Source: Desulfosporosinus meridiei DSM 13257 (GTDB taxonomy: Bacteria > Bacillota > Desulfitobacteriia > Desulfitobacteriales > Desulfitobacteriaceae). Taken from it: a stretch of DNA of 64,000 nt. The notes below the pieces were generated by a model that was not told where the DNA came from, did no database searches, and saw only the letters and a list, made by a program, of their open reading frames with translations. The position numbers and the translations under genes were made by a program. The stretch lies in the NCBI RefSeq assembly GCF_000231385.2, contig NC_018515.1:3864501-3928500 (forward strand), given 5' to 3'. Of this stretch, positions 1-8,773 are shown one piece after another; the stretch's first letter is position 1; the number at the start of each line of letters is the position of its first letter.

Positions 1-702
1 TGGTCCAATGAGAATTGTATTATGACCACCCGCCGCAGCTATCTCCAAGGCACGTTTAACATGGTGTTGTCCATGAATATCAGACCAATCTATTTGTTTG
101 TCGGTATATCCTTCAGTTTGATTCAACTGACCAACTGGTTCATCGTCGAAGTTGCTCTTGTTTTCAAGAGCCATAACTATTTTCGACAGTGTGGAAGAGC
201 TATGTGTTTTGATTGCACTTACCAGACGTGCTTCAGCTAAATTATCGGGGGGAATTATTAATGCTAACCCTTCTGAAATCCTCACTTCATCAGATTCTGA
301 CTGGGAATTCTCTTGATTTAGAGTAATGGCCATAGTCAAGACACCGGGTACAGGACGGAGAGTTCCTTCTAAGGATAATTCGCCGGAAAAAACATAATGA
401 TTTACTGAAGGACATAAGCACTGTTGGGTTGCAGCTAGAATTCCAATCGCTATCGGGAGATCGAGTCCTGAGCCTTCTTTTCGTAAATCGGCAGGAGCCA
501 AATTGACGGTTACCCGCTGAAATGGAAATTGATAGCCTGAGTTACGGATAGCAGACCGAACTCGATCTCTAGCCTCTCTAACAGCTGTATTTGGCAGACC
601 CACAATATCAAAACACGGAAGACCATTCGCTACGTCAACTTCAACACGTATTAAATGAGCTTGTAAACCAAGAACCGTCATCCCATAAACAGCAGCAAAC
701 AT
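1..702 (-). CDS. yifB: YifB/ComM-family Mg-chelatase-like AAA+ ATPase (N-terminal part, cut by window edge)
   Basis: The minus strand is open from an ATG at 702 to the window edge, giving 234 codons. The product begins MFAAVYGMTVLGLQAHLIRV and contains FDIVGLPNTAVREARDRVRS and NLAPADLRKEGSGLDLPIA, the ChlI N-terminal fold of YifB/ComM. It ends in NTILIGP, just where the Walker A loop should continue outside the window. ComM acts as a branch-migration helicase in transformation in Gram-negative species; the Firmicute role is less clear. yraN usually sits next to yifB, but here a two-component pair and an insertion sequence lie between them (yraN at 5221-5595). An AAGGAGG-like site lies before the start. 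Confidence 0.9.
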   Translation of the reverse strand, partial: MFAAVYGMTVLGLQAHLIRVEVDVANGLPCFDIVGLPNTAVREARDRVRSAIRNSGYQFPFQRVTVNLAPADLRKEGSGLDLPIAIGILAATQQCLCPSVNHYVFSGELSLEGTLRPVPGVLTMAITLNQENSQSESDEVRISEGLALIIPPDNLAEARLVSAIKTHSSSTLSKIVMALENKSNFDDEPVGQLNQTEGYTDKQIDWSDIHGQHHVKRALEIAAAGGHNTILIGP

Positions 703-809
703 ACGGAATTCCTCCTTGTATAAATAAATTCGTGATTATTCTGTTTTTTCCTTCCATACTCAATTATTAGTTATGTAATGAACTTCAAACAACGATATAG
801 AATACTATA

Positions 810-871
810 AAAAATATAGCTATCTAATAATGAGAGTCCTCAGACATGCATTATTAGATAGCTATATTTTT
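810..871. terminator. Perfect 23-bp inverted repeat, probable bidirectional terminator
   Basis: Arms 810-832 and 849-871 are perfect reverse complements with a 16-nt loop. The stem is A/T-rich with A5/T5 at its outer ends, so each strand has a short U-tract. It stands between yifB and the insertion sequence. On the minus strand it would end transcripts arriving from the two-component operon before yifB; a remnant of a small palindromic element is the alternative. Confidence 0.6.
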
Positions 872-994
872 ATGAACAGTAGCAATTGGACACTGATAGA
901 GGCTTAATTATAGGAACATATAAACCTCATCCAGAGCATGTCAAAATCGTAAACGTGGGTCTGTTGACAAAGTAAACAGTATTACCCACCGAAA

Positions 995-1003
995 TGGTAT
1001 AAT
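995..1003 (+). promoter_or_regulatory. Extended -10 element for the transposase gene
   Basis: TGGTATAAT at 995-1003 is a TGN-extended -10 hexamer inside the left end of the insertion sequence. No good -35 lies 17 nt upstream; a TTGACA at 964-969 is too far (28 nt). The -10 stands 18 nt before the transposase start, so the leader would be very short. Confidence 0.45.
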
Positions 1004-1021
1004 GTAGTAGGGTGATGTTTG

Positions 1022-2449
1022 ATGATGACTGAGCAAAAGAAAAAGCAAAACCGGATGCTTTGCGTACTTATGGAAGACCTTGTCCCGAAAGGGCATTTTC
1101 TAAGGAAACTGGACGCGGCGATCGATTTCAGTTTTGTCTATGAAATCATGAGGCCGTTGTACAGCGATCTTGGAAGACCGTCAATTGATCCGGTCGTTTT
1201 GGTGAAGATGCTTTTAATTGGCTACTTGTACGGGATAGATTCCGAACGGAAGCTTGAGGAAGAAGTCACAGTTAACAACGCCTATCGCTGGTTTCTTGGC
1301 CTTGACTTAGAGGATAAAGTTCCGGATCACTCCATCTTCTCCCAGAACCGCCGACGTAGATTCAAAGACTCAGAGGTGTTTCAGGAGATATTTCATAAGG
1401 TCGTTAAAGAATGTGCCGAGGCAGGACTCATAGGCGGTGAATGTGTGGTCATGGATTCCACTCATATCAAGGCCAACGCCGCTAACGGCAACTCTGAAAC
1501 GATGCTTCTCATGGAAGGGCCGGATGACTACTGGCAAAAGCTCAATGACGAACATGGTCAAAAGATCCGGCAAAAAAGAGAAGACGCCGACATGAGCGTA
1601 AAAATAAAAAAAAAGTCCGTCTCCGATCCTGAAGCCGGATGGATGCATAGACACCCCAAGCCAGCAGGCTTTCACTATTTATGCCATCAAAGCTCGGACA
1701 TCCAGTATGGTATCGTAACCGACGTGCATGTCACCCCTGGTGATGTGACAGACGCGCCCTATTGTGTTAAACGGATAGCATCTCAGAAGCAAAAACTAAA
1801 GATTGCCTACCGCTTTGCCGGATTGGACAGCGGCTATGATACAGTAGCAGTCCATCACGAGTTACATGAGCTTGGTATGAGGGGGTATATCCATCTGAAT
1901 ACCGGCCATAATGCCAATTGGCGCAAAGAAAGAGGGCTGTTTAGTATTGACGACTTCAACTATGATGCAATAAATGACCGTTATATCTGTCCAAACGGCT
2001 GCACGCTGCGTTATATCGGCGTGAGAAAAGTACGATATAGAGTCGGCAAAAACTACGTATCCCAGTCAAAAGACTGTAAATGCTGTGCCAAGAAAAGCCG
2101 CTGTATTACCGGAAAAGCCGGTTACAAGGAAGTCCGACGTGATTTTTATCAAGAGGATCAGGAACGTAACCACGCTTTAATCGGTACTGCCCTATACCGC
2201 TATGTGATGCGAAAGCGGCAGGTGATCTGTGAAGGGAATTTTGCTCTTCAAAAGCGATGTCACAATCTAAGGTTCACTCGCAAGCGAGGCATTGAGAAAG
2301 TTCGAGAGCAATGCCTCTTTTCGGCGATGGCACTGAACCTGAAACGATTGGTGAAATACGGGACAGCGCCGTTAAGGCCGGCTGTCTCGTCTCTATTTTA
2401 TAGTCTGAATTATGCTCTGCAAATGAATCTCCCGTTAAGAACTTGTTGA
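1022..2449 (+). CDS. IS1182-family transposase
   Basis: The product is a 475-aa DDE transposase. The N-terminal third has the DUF772-type domain (PSIDPVVLVKMLLIGYLYGI, then DHSIFSQNRRRRF). Counting from the TTG at 1019, the catalytic acids appear to be D146 (VVMDSTHIKANA), D270 (FAGLDSGYD) and E405 (CEGNFALQKRCHNLRFTRKRG). A Cys-rich stretch (CPNGC, CKCCAKKSRC) lies between the last two, as is usual in the family. The ATG at 1022 follows AGGGTG by 7 nt and is preferred to the TTG at 1019. No frameshift is seen, so it is probably active. Confidence 0.9.
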   Translation: MMTEQKKKQNRMLCVLMEDLVPKGHFLRKLDAAIDFSFVYEIMRPLYSDLGRPSIDPVVLVKMLLIGYLYGIDSERKLEEEVTVNNAYRWFLGLDLEDKVPDHSIFSQNRRRRFKDSEVFQEIFHKVVKECAEAGLIGGECVVMDSTHIKANAANGNSETMLLMEGPDDYWQKLNDEHGQKIRQKREDADMSVKIKKKSVSDPEAGWMHRHPKPAGFHYLCHQSSDIQYGIVTDVHVTPGDVTDAPYCVKRIASQKQKLKIAYRFAGLDSGYDTVAVHHELHELGMRGYIHLNTGHNANWRKERGLFSIDDFNYDAINDRYICPNGCTLRYIGVRKVRYRVGKNYVSQSKDCKCCAKKSRCITGKAGYKEVRRDFYQEDQERNHALIGTALYRYVMRKRQVICEGNFALQKRCHNLRFTRKRGIEKVREQCLFSAMALNLKRLVKYGTAPLRPAVSSLFYSLNYALQMNLPLRTC

Positions 2450-2615
2450 TAGGTATATAGATTTAAATTTATCCCAGTTTGTCAACAGACCCACGTTTCC
2501 GATTTTGGGATATGCTTAATTGCCTTTAGACGGGCAGTTCTCGGACAGCTCTGTCTTTTTCGTGAATGTCCTAGAACATTATCATAAGACTGCACCTTTT
2601 AACCGATACATTCAA

Positions 2616-4433
2616 TCATAACCGCGGAAGAGAAATCCAAAAGGCAGTCCCTTTTCCCATGTCACTTTCCACGCGGACGTTTCCCCCATGGGCTTCAACG
2701 ATTTGGCGAACGATAGCCAAACCTAACCCCATACCTCCATCCTTTCTAGTCCTGGCTTTATTGACCCTAAAGAAACGATCGAAAATGTAGGGCAAAGCTT
2801 CTTTAGGGATCCCTTCCCCTTCATCTTGGACTACCAAGCGCACTTCATTTTGCTCTTCCACCATAAAAACTCTAACCGTTTTCCCGCAGGGGGTATGACT
2901 TAATGCATTATCTAAAAGATTGATAAAAACTTGTAAGAGACGATCCTGATCTGCATACAGTTCTCCAAATCCTTTGGAAACTTTTAGTTTGACACCCAAT
3001 TCTTGTGCTCTGCCTTGAAAACGATGATCCAGTTCTAACATAAAGTTCTCCATGTTTATGGCCGTCGGCTGCATAACCTGTCCCCGTTCAAGCCAGTTAA
3101 TTTCTTGTAACTCCTGGACTAAACGAGCCAATCGTTTAGCTTCTTCAAGAACGAGGTCAATATATTCTTCACTTTGATCTTTTGGGATCACTTCGTCTTG
3201 GATCGCTTCCAAATAACCTTGAATTAAATGCAGCGGTGTCCTTAGTTCATGTGTAACGCTAGCTAAAAACTCGCGCCGGTTTTTTTCTGCCCTTAGGGAA
3301 GCTGTGACATCTCTAAGCACTGCAACATGCCCCCGAATTCCTTCATTTTCGGACATCGGAGCCATTACAATCTGCAGCACTTGAATTCCTATTGTAACTA
3401 CTTCGAAATTTTCAGTTTGATTCTCACGTACAGCCATAGCCTGAAGAATGGTTACGATCTGAGTTTTGCGTTCCTGAACTACTATCTCATTTTCTTGCCA
3501 TAAAGCCTTAGCTGAATCATTCGCATAGAGTATTGAGCCGTCTATACTCAACATTACGACAGCATCACTAATACTTTCCACGATTCCCTGAAGTAAGTTC
3601 TTCTCTTGTGAAAGCCATGCCATATGATTTTTTAGGCTCTCTCCCATCCAATTCAAGGCCTCTGCTAGCTCCCCGATTTCATCTTTACTCGTCACACCTT
3701 GAATAGGCAAAAAATCCCCTTTAGCCATTCTAGACGCTCCTCGCTGCATTAAACCGAGGGGACGTGTAACATGCTGAGCAAAAATCAAACTAACCACAGT
3801 AGCTAAGAATACAGCTATTAAGGACGCATAGAGAATTAAGCGTCTAAAAGTTGCAATGCTCTCTTGAATGGGGATGGGAGAACTCCCCAATAGTACGACT
3901 CCTTTAACGGGGTTTAGGCCTACAGGGGTGGCAGCTAGCAACATAGCTTGGGCACCACCATTGATAGGCAAAGCCTTGATCGAGATTGTTTGACCGGACA
4001 GCACCTGGGCTAAGTTGTCCTCGGTAAAGAAATCTGACGGTCGTAAATCTCTAGACAACCCATTCAGAGATCCTCCCAACAAACTCTTAGGATACCATTC
4101 TATAGTGTTTTGTGAACCTTTCTGGGAAATTGATCCTGCCAACACGATAATATTTCCTTGAGGGTCAAGGAGAACTAATTGAGTCCCGGATGTTAGCTTA
4201 AGAGATTCTAACAGATTAAGCCTGCCACTCCAGTTTGGGACGGAAGCCAGCTGTGCTGATATTTCTACAGCTTCTGAGCGCAGGGAATTTAACTTTTGCT
4301 GAAGATAAAAATCTCCAAATAACCAAGTGAGGGTGAACCCTAATCCACCTAATACAGCTAAAATTAATAGCGTCATAGCAAACCACAGTTTTATGGAAAT
4401 CGACCATGAATGGTGCCTTCTCGTAATCATCAT
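2616..4433 (-). CDS. Membrane sensor histidine kinase (HAMP-PAS-HisKA-HATPase)
   Basis: The 605-aa kinase has TM1 at about residues 14-39, an extracytoplasmic sensor loop of about 160 residues, TM2 at about 198-219, HAMP at about 220-272 and a PAS domain from about 280 (LLQGIVESISDAVVML). The phospho-acceptor is H395 in ASVTHELRTP. The ATPase domain shows an N box (INLLDNALSH), G1 (DEGEGIP), F box and G2 (GMGLGLAI). The architecture is that of PhoR/ResE/WalK kinases; the signal is unknown. Its ATG directly abuts the regulator stop, so the two are co-translated. In many Clostridia the yraN-yifB neighbourhood lacks this pair. Confidence 0.92.
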   Translation of the reverse strand: MMITRRHHSWSISIKLWFAMTLLILAVLGGLGFTLTWLFGDFYLQQKLNSLRSEAVEISAQLASVPNWSGRLNLLESLKLTSGTQLVLLDPQGNIIVLAGSISQKGSQNTIEWYPKSLLGGSLNGLSRDLRPSDFFTEDNLAQVLSGQTISIKALPINGGAQAMLLAATPVGLNPVKGVVLLGSSPIPIQESIATFRRLILYASLIAVFLATVVSLIFAQHVTRPLGLMQRGASRMAKGDFLPIQGVTSKDEIGELAEALNWMGESLKNHMAWLSQEKNLLQGIVESISDAVVMLSIDGSILYANDSAKALWQENEIVVQERKTQIVTILQAMAVRENQTENFEVVTIGIQVLQIVMAPMSENEGIRGHVAVLRDVTASLRAEKNRREFLASVTHELRTPLHLIQGYLEAIQDEVIPKDQSEEYIDLVLEEAKRLARLVQELQEINWLERGQVMQPTAINMENFMLELDHRFQGRAQELGVKLKVSKGFGELYADQDRLLQVFINLLDNALSHTPCGKTVRVFMVEEQNEVRLVVQDEGEGIPKEALPYIFDRFFRVNKARTRKDGGMGLGLAIVRQIVEAHGGNVRVESDMGKGTAFWISLPRL

Positions 4434-5123
4434 TTAATGAACCTGATCAGGATCAAATTTATATCCTACACCCCATACAGTCACTATCATCCTTTTAACA
4501 CTTGGATGGTTAAGTTTCTCTCTAAGTTTTTTGACATGTGTATCAACGGTTCGGGCATCCCCATAAAAATCATATCCCCAGACTGTCTCCATAAGCTGCT
4601 CCCGGGAGAAAACCCGACCTTTATTCTTGGCTAAGAAATATAGCAAGTCAAATTCTAAAGGGGTCAAATTAATAACCTCCTCACCAATGGACACACGATG
4701 CCTCTCTTTGTCGATGCAAAGTAAACCTGCAGTTATCTCCGAGGACACAGGCTGGAGTTGTCCCCTAGAACGTCGTAAGAGAGCCTTGACTCTGGCCACT
4801 AATTCCTTAGTACTAAAAGGCTTGACAAGATAATCATCCGCCCCAAGTTCAAGACCAAGAACTCTGTCAAATTCTTCTCCTCTCGCTGTCAACATAATAA
4901 TGGGAAGTGCAGAGCTTTCTCGAACCTCACGACAAACACGCCATCCGTCTATATCAGGCATCATAAGGTCTACGATCAAAAGTGAATAATGACCCGCCCG
5001 AAATTTTTCCAGCGCAATCCGGCCGTCCTCCGCTTCATCGACGGTAAAACCTTCGCGCTCAAGATATAACCTAACTAAGCTTCTAATTTTTTCTTCATCA
5101 TCTACGATTAAAATCGGATCCAA
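4434..5123 (-). CDS. OmpR/PhoB-family response regulator
   Basis: The 229-aa regulator has a receiver domain with acidic D8/D9, phospho-acceptor D52 (LLIVDLMMPDIDG), T/S at MLTAR and K101 (DDYLVKPF). A winged-helix output domain follows (LTPLEFDLLYFLAKNKGRVFSREQL, VDTHVKKLREKL, VWGVGYKFD). It is the first gene of a two-gene operon with the kinase that starts at 4433. Target genes cannot be told from the sequence. Confidence 0.93.
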   Translation of the reverse strand: MDPILIVDDEEKIRSLVRLYLEREGFTVDEAEDGRIALEKFRAGHYSLLIVDLMMPDIDGWRVCREVRESSALPIIMLTARGEEFDRVLGLELGADDYLVKPFSTKELVARVKALLRRSRGQLQPVSSEITAGLLCIDKERHRVSIGEEVINLTPLEFDLLYFLAKNKGRVFSREQLMETVWGYDFYGDARTVDTHVKKLREKLNHPSVKRMIVTVWGVGYKFDPDQVH

Positions 5124-5220
5124 TTTGCTACTCCCCTTTGGTTTAACCGATTGTAGTTCATTACCCTACTTGAATCAAGTTTAACATGTATCCGTGAATT
5201 TTGTGTGATAAAACTATGTA

Positions 5221-5595
5221 TTATATCGATTTAATCCAATTAATCGCTGGCTTATCTCCAATCCAACGAATAGCAATCACATCGAATCTTATAGATGGCC
5301 AGTTAGGGTAGCCTTGCTGAAGCAAATAGTAAGATGCTACAGTCTGTAAGCGTTGAACTTTTCCTGGAGTAATACTCTCTTCACCCCACCCTCGAAACGA
5401 CGATCGGCGAGTTCGAACTTCTATAAATACTAGTACTTCTCCATCACGGGCAATTATATCCATCTCCCCTTTTGGACATCGATAATTTCGAGCAAGTATA
5501 CTTAAGCCAGATTCGATCACGAAACGAGAAGCAAACTCTTCGCCGGATTTCCCTAGAGATTGTTTACTTTCCACCAAGAAAAGCTCCTTTCCCAA
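5221..5595 (-). CDS. yraN: YraN/UPF0102 family endonuclease-like protein
   Basis: The 124-aa product shows the family core: GKSGEEFASRFVIESGLSIL, then NYRCPKGEMDIIARDGEVLVFIEVRTR, a PD-(D/E)XK-like arrangement with E of GEMD, D and E-V-R/K. The C-terminal part (RFDVIAI) also fits. The family is broadly conserved and its cellular substrate is not established. It follows the nuo terminator at 5731-5767 and so probably has its own promoter. In related genomes it lies between rnhB and yifB; here nuo separates it from rnhB. Confidence 0.9.
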   Translation of the reverse strand: MGKELFLVESKQSLGKSGEEFASRFVIESGLSILARNYRCPKGEMDIIARDGEVLVFIEVRTRRSSFRGWGEESITPGKVQRLQTVASYYLLQQGYPNWPSIRFDVIAIRWIGDKPAINWIKSI

Positions 5596-5637
5596 CGCCT
5601 GCGGCTCATTAGATCCAACATTTGGTAGTTTCGCTTG

Positions 5638-5682
5638 AAAATATCAGATAGGTCATTTTACGAATTGGCCTATTTGATATTT
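5638..5682. other. Hairpin upstream of yraN
   Basis: AAATATCAGATAGGTC (5638-5653) pairs with GGCCTATTTGATATTT (5667-5682) with one or two mismatches and a 13-nt loop. It lies 43 nt before the yraN start on the minus strand. It may be a second terminator after nuoN or a leader structure of yraN. Confidence 0.4.
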
Positions 5683-5730
5683 CCCCTTTCTGCCATCATG
5701 TTAGCTGTAAAGGTATACCTAATCGCTTGC

Positions 5731-5767
5731 AAAAGAGATTCTCAGTATAATACTGAGAATCTCTTTT
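5731..5767 (-). terminator. Terminator after nuoN
   Basis: The 16-bp stem AAAAGAGATTCTCAGT (5731-5746) pairs with 5752-5767 around a 5-nt loop. On the minus strand the stem ends in TTTT. It begins 22 nt after the nuoN stop and closes the nuo operon. Confidence 0.8.
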
Positions 5768-5789
5768 GTGTTTAGAATAATTTCTTTAA

Positions 5790-7226
5790 TTAGAATAGGC
5801 TTTGAGCTGCAGCAATTGCCATTTTAGCAAGAGGAGTAGGGTAAAGACCGATGGCAATTGTTATCAGCATAGTGAAGACCATCGTAAACTTCATCGCTCC
5901 ATGCACTGGAACATCCGGCAAGCCGTCCCCTTCAGCAAGGAACATTACTTTGACAACCGAGAGATAATAGTACACAGAGATCATGCTCATAACGAAGCCG
6001 ATATATGCAATGGCTACATTCCCTTGATCCATAGCAGCTGAGAAGAGGTAGAATTTCCCTACGAAGCCGGCAAGAGGTGGAATCCCCGCTAAGGATAGCA
6101 GGGAGGCTGTCATGACAACAGTTGCCAATGGAGAACGATGCCAGAAACCAGCCAAATCCTTGATCTCACTGCTGCCTTGTTTCTCAGCCACAAGAGTTGC
6201 TACTGCAAAGGCACCCATATTGGCAAAGACATAAATCATCGCATAGAATATAACACCTTTGATTCCTGAGACTCCGCCAGCAATAATACCAACCATCAGA
6301 TAACCAGCCTGGGCAATACTGGAAAAGGCTAGTAAGCGTTTGATGTTGGTTTGAGGAATAGCAATTAAGTTACCAACAATCATTGTAATTGCAGCCAGAA
6401 CGAATATAAGTGTTTGTCCAGTGGCGGAAAAGGTTTGACTGTTCATTGTTAGCAGGTAGACACGAATCAGCACTGCAAAAGCGGCTGCTTTCGAGGCAAT
6501 AGCCAGGAAGGCTGTGACTGGTGTCGGGGCACCTTCATAAATATCCGGCGACCATAGGTGGAAGGGAACAAGAGAGATTTTGAAGCCCAAACCTGCTAAT
6601 ATGAAAACCGTAGCCAAGAGAGAAGCAGGGGTTAGGTTTCCACTAAGCTTACTGGCAATCTCCGACAGTTCCGTGGATCCCGTTAAACCATAAATGAGAC
6701 TGATCCCGTAGAGCAGTATCGCTGATGAAGTTGCACCGAGAATGAGGTACTTGACACCAGCTTCGGAGGAACGTGCATCCTCCGCCAAATATGCCACGAG
6801 GATGTAGAAGGAAATGGTCATTAGCTCTAGACCTACATACATGGTAATCAGTTCCCCTGCTCCGGCCATGAGCATCATGCCTAAAGTCGCCATCAAAAGC
6901 AAGGAATAGAATTCACCACGATGTTTGGGTAATTTCTGCACATACCCTCCTGAAGAGAGTACCACGAGAAGTGCAGCAGCTAAGAAGAGGATTTTGAAGT
7001 AGACAGCGAACTGATCGTGCATATAAAGCCCGCCTAAAAACGCTGCTTCCGGTCCATAGAAGAAGTCATACAGGGTATAGCCAAGTACCCCCATTAAGGA
7101 GAAGACAGTAAGGGGCATCATGCCTTTACGGGCGCCGGCAGGAATCAGCAGTCCAATGGCCAACAAACTCAAAGATAGCACGGCCAGCGCAATTTCAGGC
7201 GTAAGCACTGTAGTAATATCGAACAT
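5790..7226 (-). CDS. nuoN: NADH-quinone oxidoreductase subunit N (proton-pumping membrane arm)
   Basis: The 478-aa polytopic protein carries the antiporter-like core typical of NuoN: the conserved Glu in the YVGLELMTISFYILVAYL helix, the Lys-containing helices (GVKYLILGATSSAILLYG, GLGFKISLVPFHLWSPDIYEGAPTPVTAFL) and NIKRLLAFSSIAQAGY. It is the last gene of nuoABCDHIJKLMN. Its start overlaps the nuoM stop by one base, so it is translationally coupled. It is one of three antiporter-like subunits here with NuoL and NuoM. Length is normal. Confidence 0.96.
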   Translation of the reverse strand: MFDITTVLTPEIALAVLSLSLLAIGLLIPAGARKGMMPLTVFSLMGVLGYTLYDFFYGPEAAFLGGLYMHDQFAVYFKILFLAAALLVVLSSGGYVQKLPKHRGEFYSLLLMATLGMMLMAGAGELITMYVGLELMTISFYILVAYLAEDARSSEAGVKYLILGATSSAILLYGISLIYGLTGSTELSEIASKLSGNLTPASLLATVFILAGLGFKISLVPFHLWSPDIYEGAPTPVTAFLAIASKAAAFAVLIRVYLLTMNSQTFSATGQTLIFVLAAITMIVGNLIAIPQTNIKRLLAFSSIAQAGYLMVGIIAGGVSGIKGVIFYAMIYVFANMGAFAVATLVAEKQGSSEIKDLAGFWHRSPLATVVMTASLLSLAGIPPLAGFVGKFYLFSAAMDQGNVAIAYIGFVMSMISVYYYLSVVKVMFLAEGDGLPDVPVHGAMKFTMVFTMLITIAIGLYPTPLAKMAIAAAQSLF

Positions 7227-8773
7227 TAGAACAACCCTCCAATCTTCGCCTGACTCACCGTCTCAAGTACCTTGGCAAGGCCTGAAGAGGTAACTCCGCT
7301 ATCGATCATACCCAGTAGAACATTCGGGAATATTCCAGCAAAGAAGATCACGAACCCGAATATTACTAGCGGAACTAGTTCCGGGCCTCGAATGTCTGTC
7401 AAATGATCCCACTCCGCACGGCGTGGCCCAAAGAGTACGTTAGCAATCGTACGTAAGATGTATACGGCGGTAAAGATAATCCCTGCAATACCCAGGATAG
7501 CGTGTACGGGTAGAACGTTAATAGCTCCCATGAAAATTGTAAACTCTGTAATGAAATTTACAGTTCCCGGTAATCCCAGGGAGGCCATACCAGCAATCAT
7601 GAACCCAATTGCTAAGCGTGGCATCTGATGAGCAAGCCCACCCAGATCTGCAATATTACGAGTATGCGTCTTCTCGTAGATGAACCCAATCATAGAAAAG
7701 AACAGTGCTGCCATAACACCATGGGCAAACATCATGCCCACTGCTCCTGTTGCTGCTGTGGGGTTCAAGGCTGCAACAGCGATGATAACGTATCCCATAT
7801 GGCTCACGGATGAATATCCGACAACATACTTGAGATCCTTTTGAGCTAAAGCAATGAAGGCCGCATACAGTACGCTGATTACAGCCAAGGTTGCAATATA
7901 AGGTGCCCAAAAGCTTGCTCCGACAGGAAGGACATAAATCCCTAAACGGATTAAACCATAGCCCCCAATTTTCTTCAGAACGCCAGCGTGAATCATACTG
8001 ACAGCAGTAGGTGCTCCGGCATAACCGTCAGGTGACCAGGAGTGAAAAGGAAACATGGAGATTAGTGATCCAAAACCAACAATCATTAAAGCAAAAGCAA
8101 CTTTTTGGAAAGCCGGACTGTAGAGGTCTTGCCTAGCTGACAGTAGATCAAACATAAAGGTTGGATTACCGTTAGCCCCAGCTGCCAGGTAAAGAGCCAC
8201 CATTCCCACAAGCAGAAAGGCGGATCCAATTAACAAGTAAATGGTTAACTTCATGGCAGCGTATTCCTTAGTAACCCGCTTCGTACTTCCCCAAATGATA
8301 ACCATGATATAAATTGGGATAACCACGATTTCATAGAAAAGGAAGAAGATAAACAGGTCGCGGGCAATGAAAGTTCCCATTACTCCGGCAATAAGAATAA
8401 GCAACAGCACGAAAAATTCTTTAACACGCTTATCGATATTCCAAGAAGCGTAGATGGAAGCGAAACCAATGAGGTTGGTTAAAAGAAGCATAGGCAAGCT
8501 TAAACCGTCAACCCCTAAGGCCAAGTTCACACCTAGATCCGGAACCCAGGGAATGGTTAGGGTGTACTGCATTCCACCCGGCTCCCATTGATAGTTTAAG
8601 AAAGCGTAAAGAGAGAGGACTAAGGATACTAGCATGCCCATGGCCGCAATAATTTTGATCGTCTTTGTTTCTTCCTTGGGTAGGAAAACAATCAACAGCA
8701 TTGCCGCTAATGGAGCTAGCAGAGTGAAGGGCAGAAGCATTGACATCGAACTCACTGTTGGTAAAGCAGTCAT
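7226..8773 (-). CDS. nuoM: NADH-quinone oxidoreductase subunit M
   Basis: The 515-aa membrane protein has the NuoM signatures: FFLFYEIVVIPIYIMVIIWG with the conserved Glu, FGSLISMFPFHSWSPDGYAGAPTAVSMIHAGVLKKIGGYGLIRLG, and DLKYVVGYSSVSHMGYVIIA. It forms one of the proton/ion channels of the complex I membrane arm. A GGAGGTG site inside the nuoL 3' end precedes its ATG, which overlaps the nuoL stop by one base. Confidence 0.96.
   Translation of the reverse strand: MTALPTVSSMSMLLPFTLLAPLAAMLLIVFLPKEETKTIKIIAAMGMLVSLVLSLYAFLNYQWEPGGMQYTLTIPWVPDLGVNLALGVDGLSLPMLLLTNLIGFASIYASWNIDKRVKEFFVLLLILIAGVMGTFIARDLFIFFLFYEIVVIPIYIMVIIWGSTKRVTKEYAAMKLTIYLLIGSAFLLVGMVALYLAAGANGNPTFMFDLLSARQDLYSPAFQKVAFALMIVGFGSLISMFPFHSWSPDGYAGAPTAVSMIHAGVLKKIGGYGLIRLGIYVLPVGASFWAPYIATLAVISVLYAAFIALAQKDLKYVVGYSSVSHMGYVIIAVAALNPTAATGAVGMMFAHGVMAALFFSMIGFIYEKTHTRNIADLGGLAHQMPRLAIGFMIAGMASLGLPGTVNFITEFTIFMGAINVLPVHAILGIAGIIFTAVYILRTIANVLFGPRRAEWDHLTDIRGPELVPLVIFGFVIFFAGIFPNVLLGMIDSGVTSSGLAKVLETVSQAKIGGLF

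Larger units (their letters stand above)
951..2498 (+). mobile_element. IS1182-family insertion sequence, apparently intact
   Basis: The 21-bp termini 951-971 and 2478-2498 are perfect inverted repeats (outer part AAACGTGGGTCTG). With one mismatch the inverted repeat extends outward to 942 and 2507. A single full-length transposase gene lies between. No simple target duplication is visible. The outside flanks are themselves related in inverted orientation (AGCAT...CAAAATCG on the left and CGATTTTG...ATGCT on the right), which suggests insertion in the loop of a hairpin. The element separates yifB from the two-component genes. Confidence 0.88.

Noticed and set aside
22..240. Plus-strand frame of 72 codons
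   Set aside because: It is antisense to yifB, whose reading frame is clearly conserved.
964..1003. TTGACA at 964-969 as -35 for the transposase promoter
   Set aside because: The spacing to TATAAT at 998-1003 is 28 nt, too long; the extended -10 is the more likely determinant.
2508..2615. Terminator after the histidine kinase (GACAGCTCTGTC followed by T5 near 2547-2565)
   Set aside because: The stem can only pair 4 bp once a minimal loop is allowed, and the T run is on the plus strand, the wrong side for the kinase.
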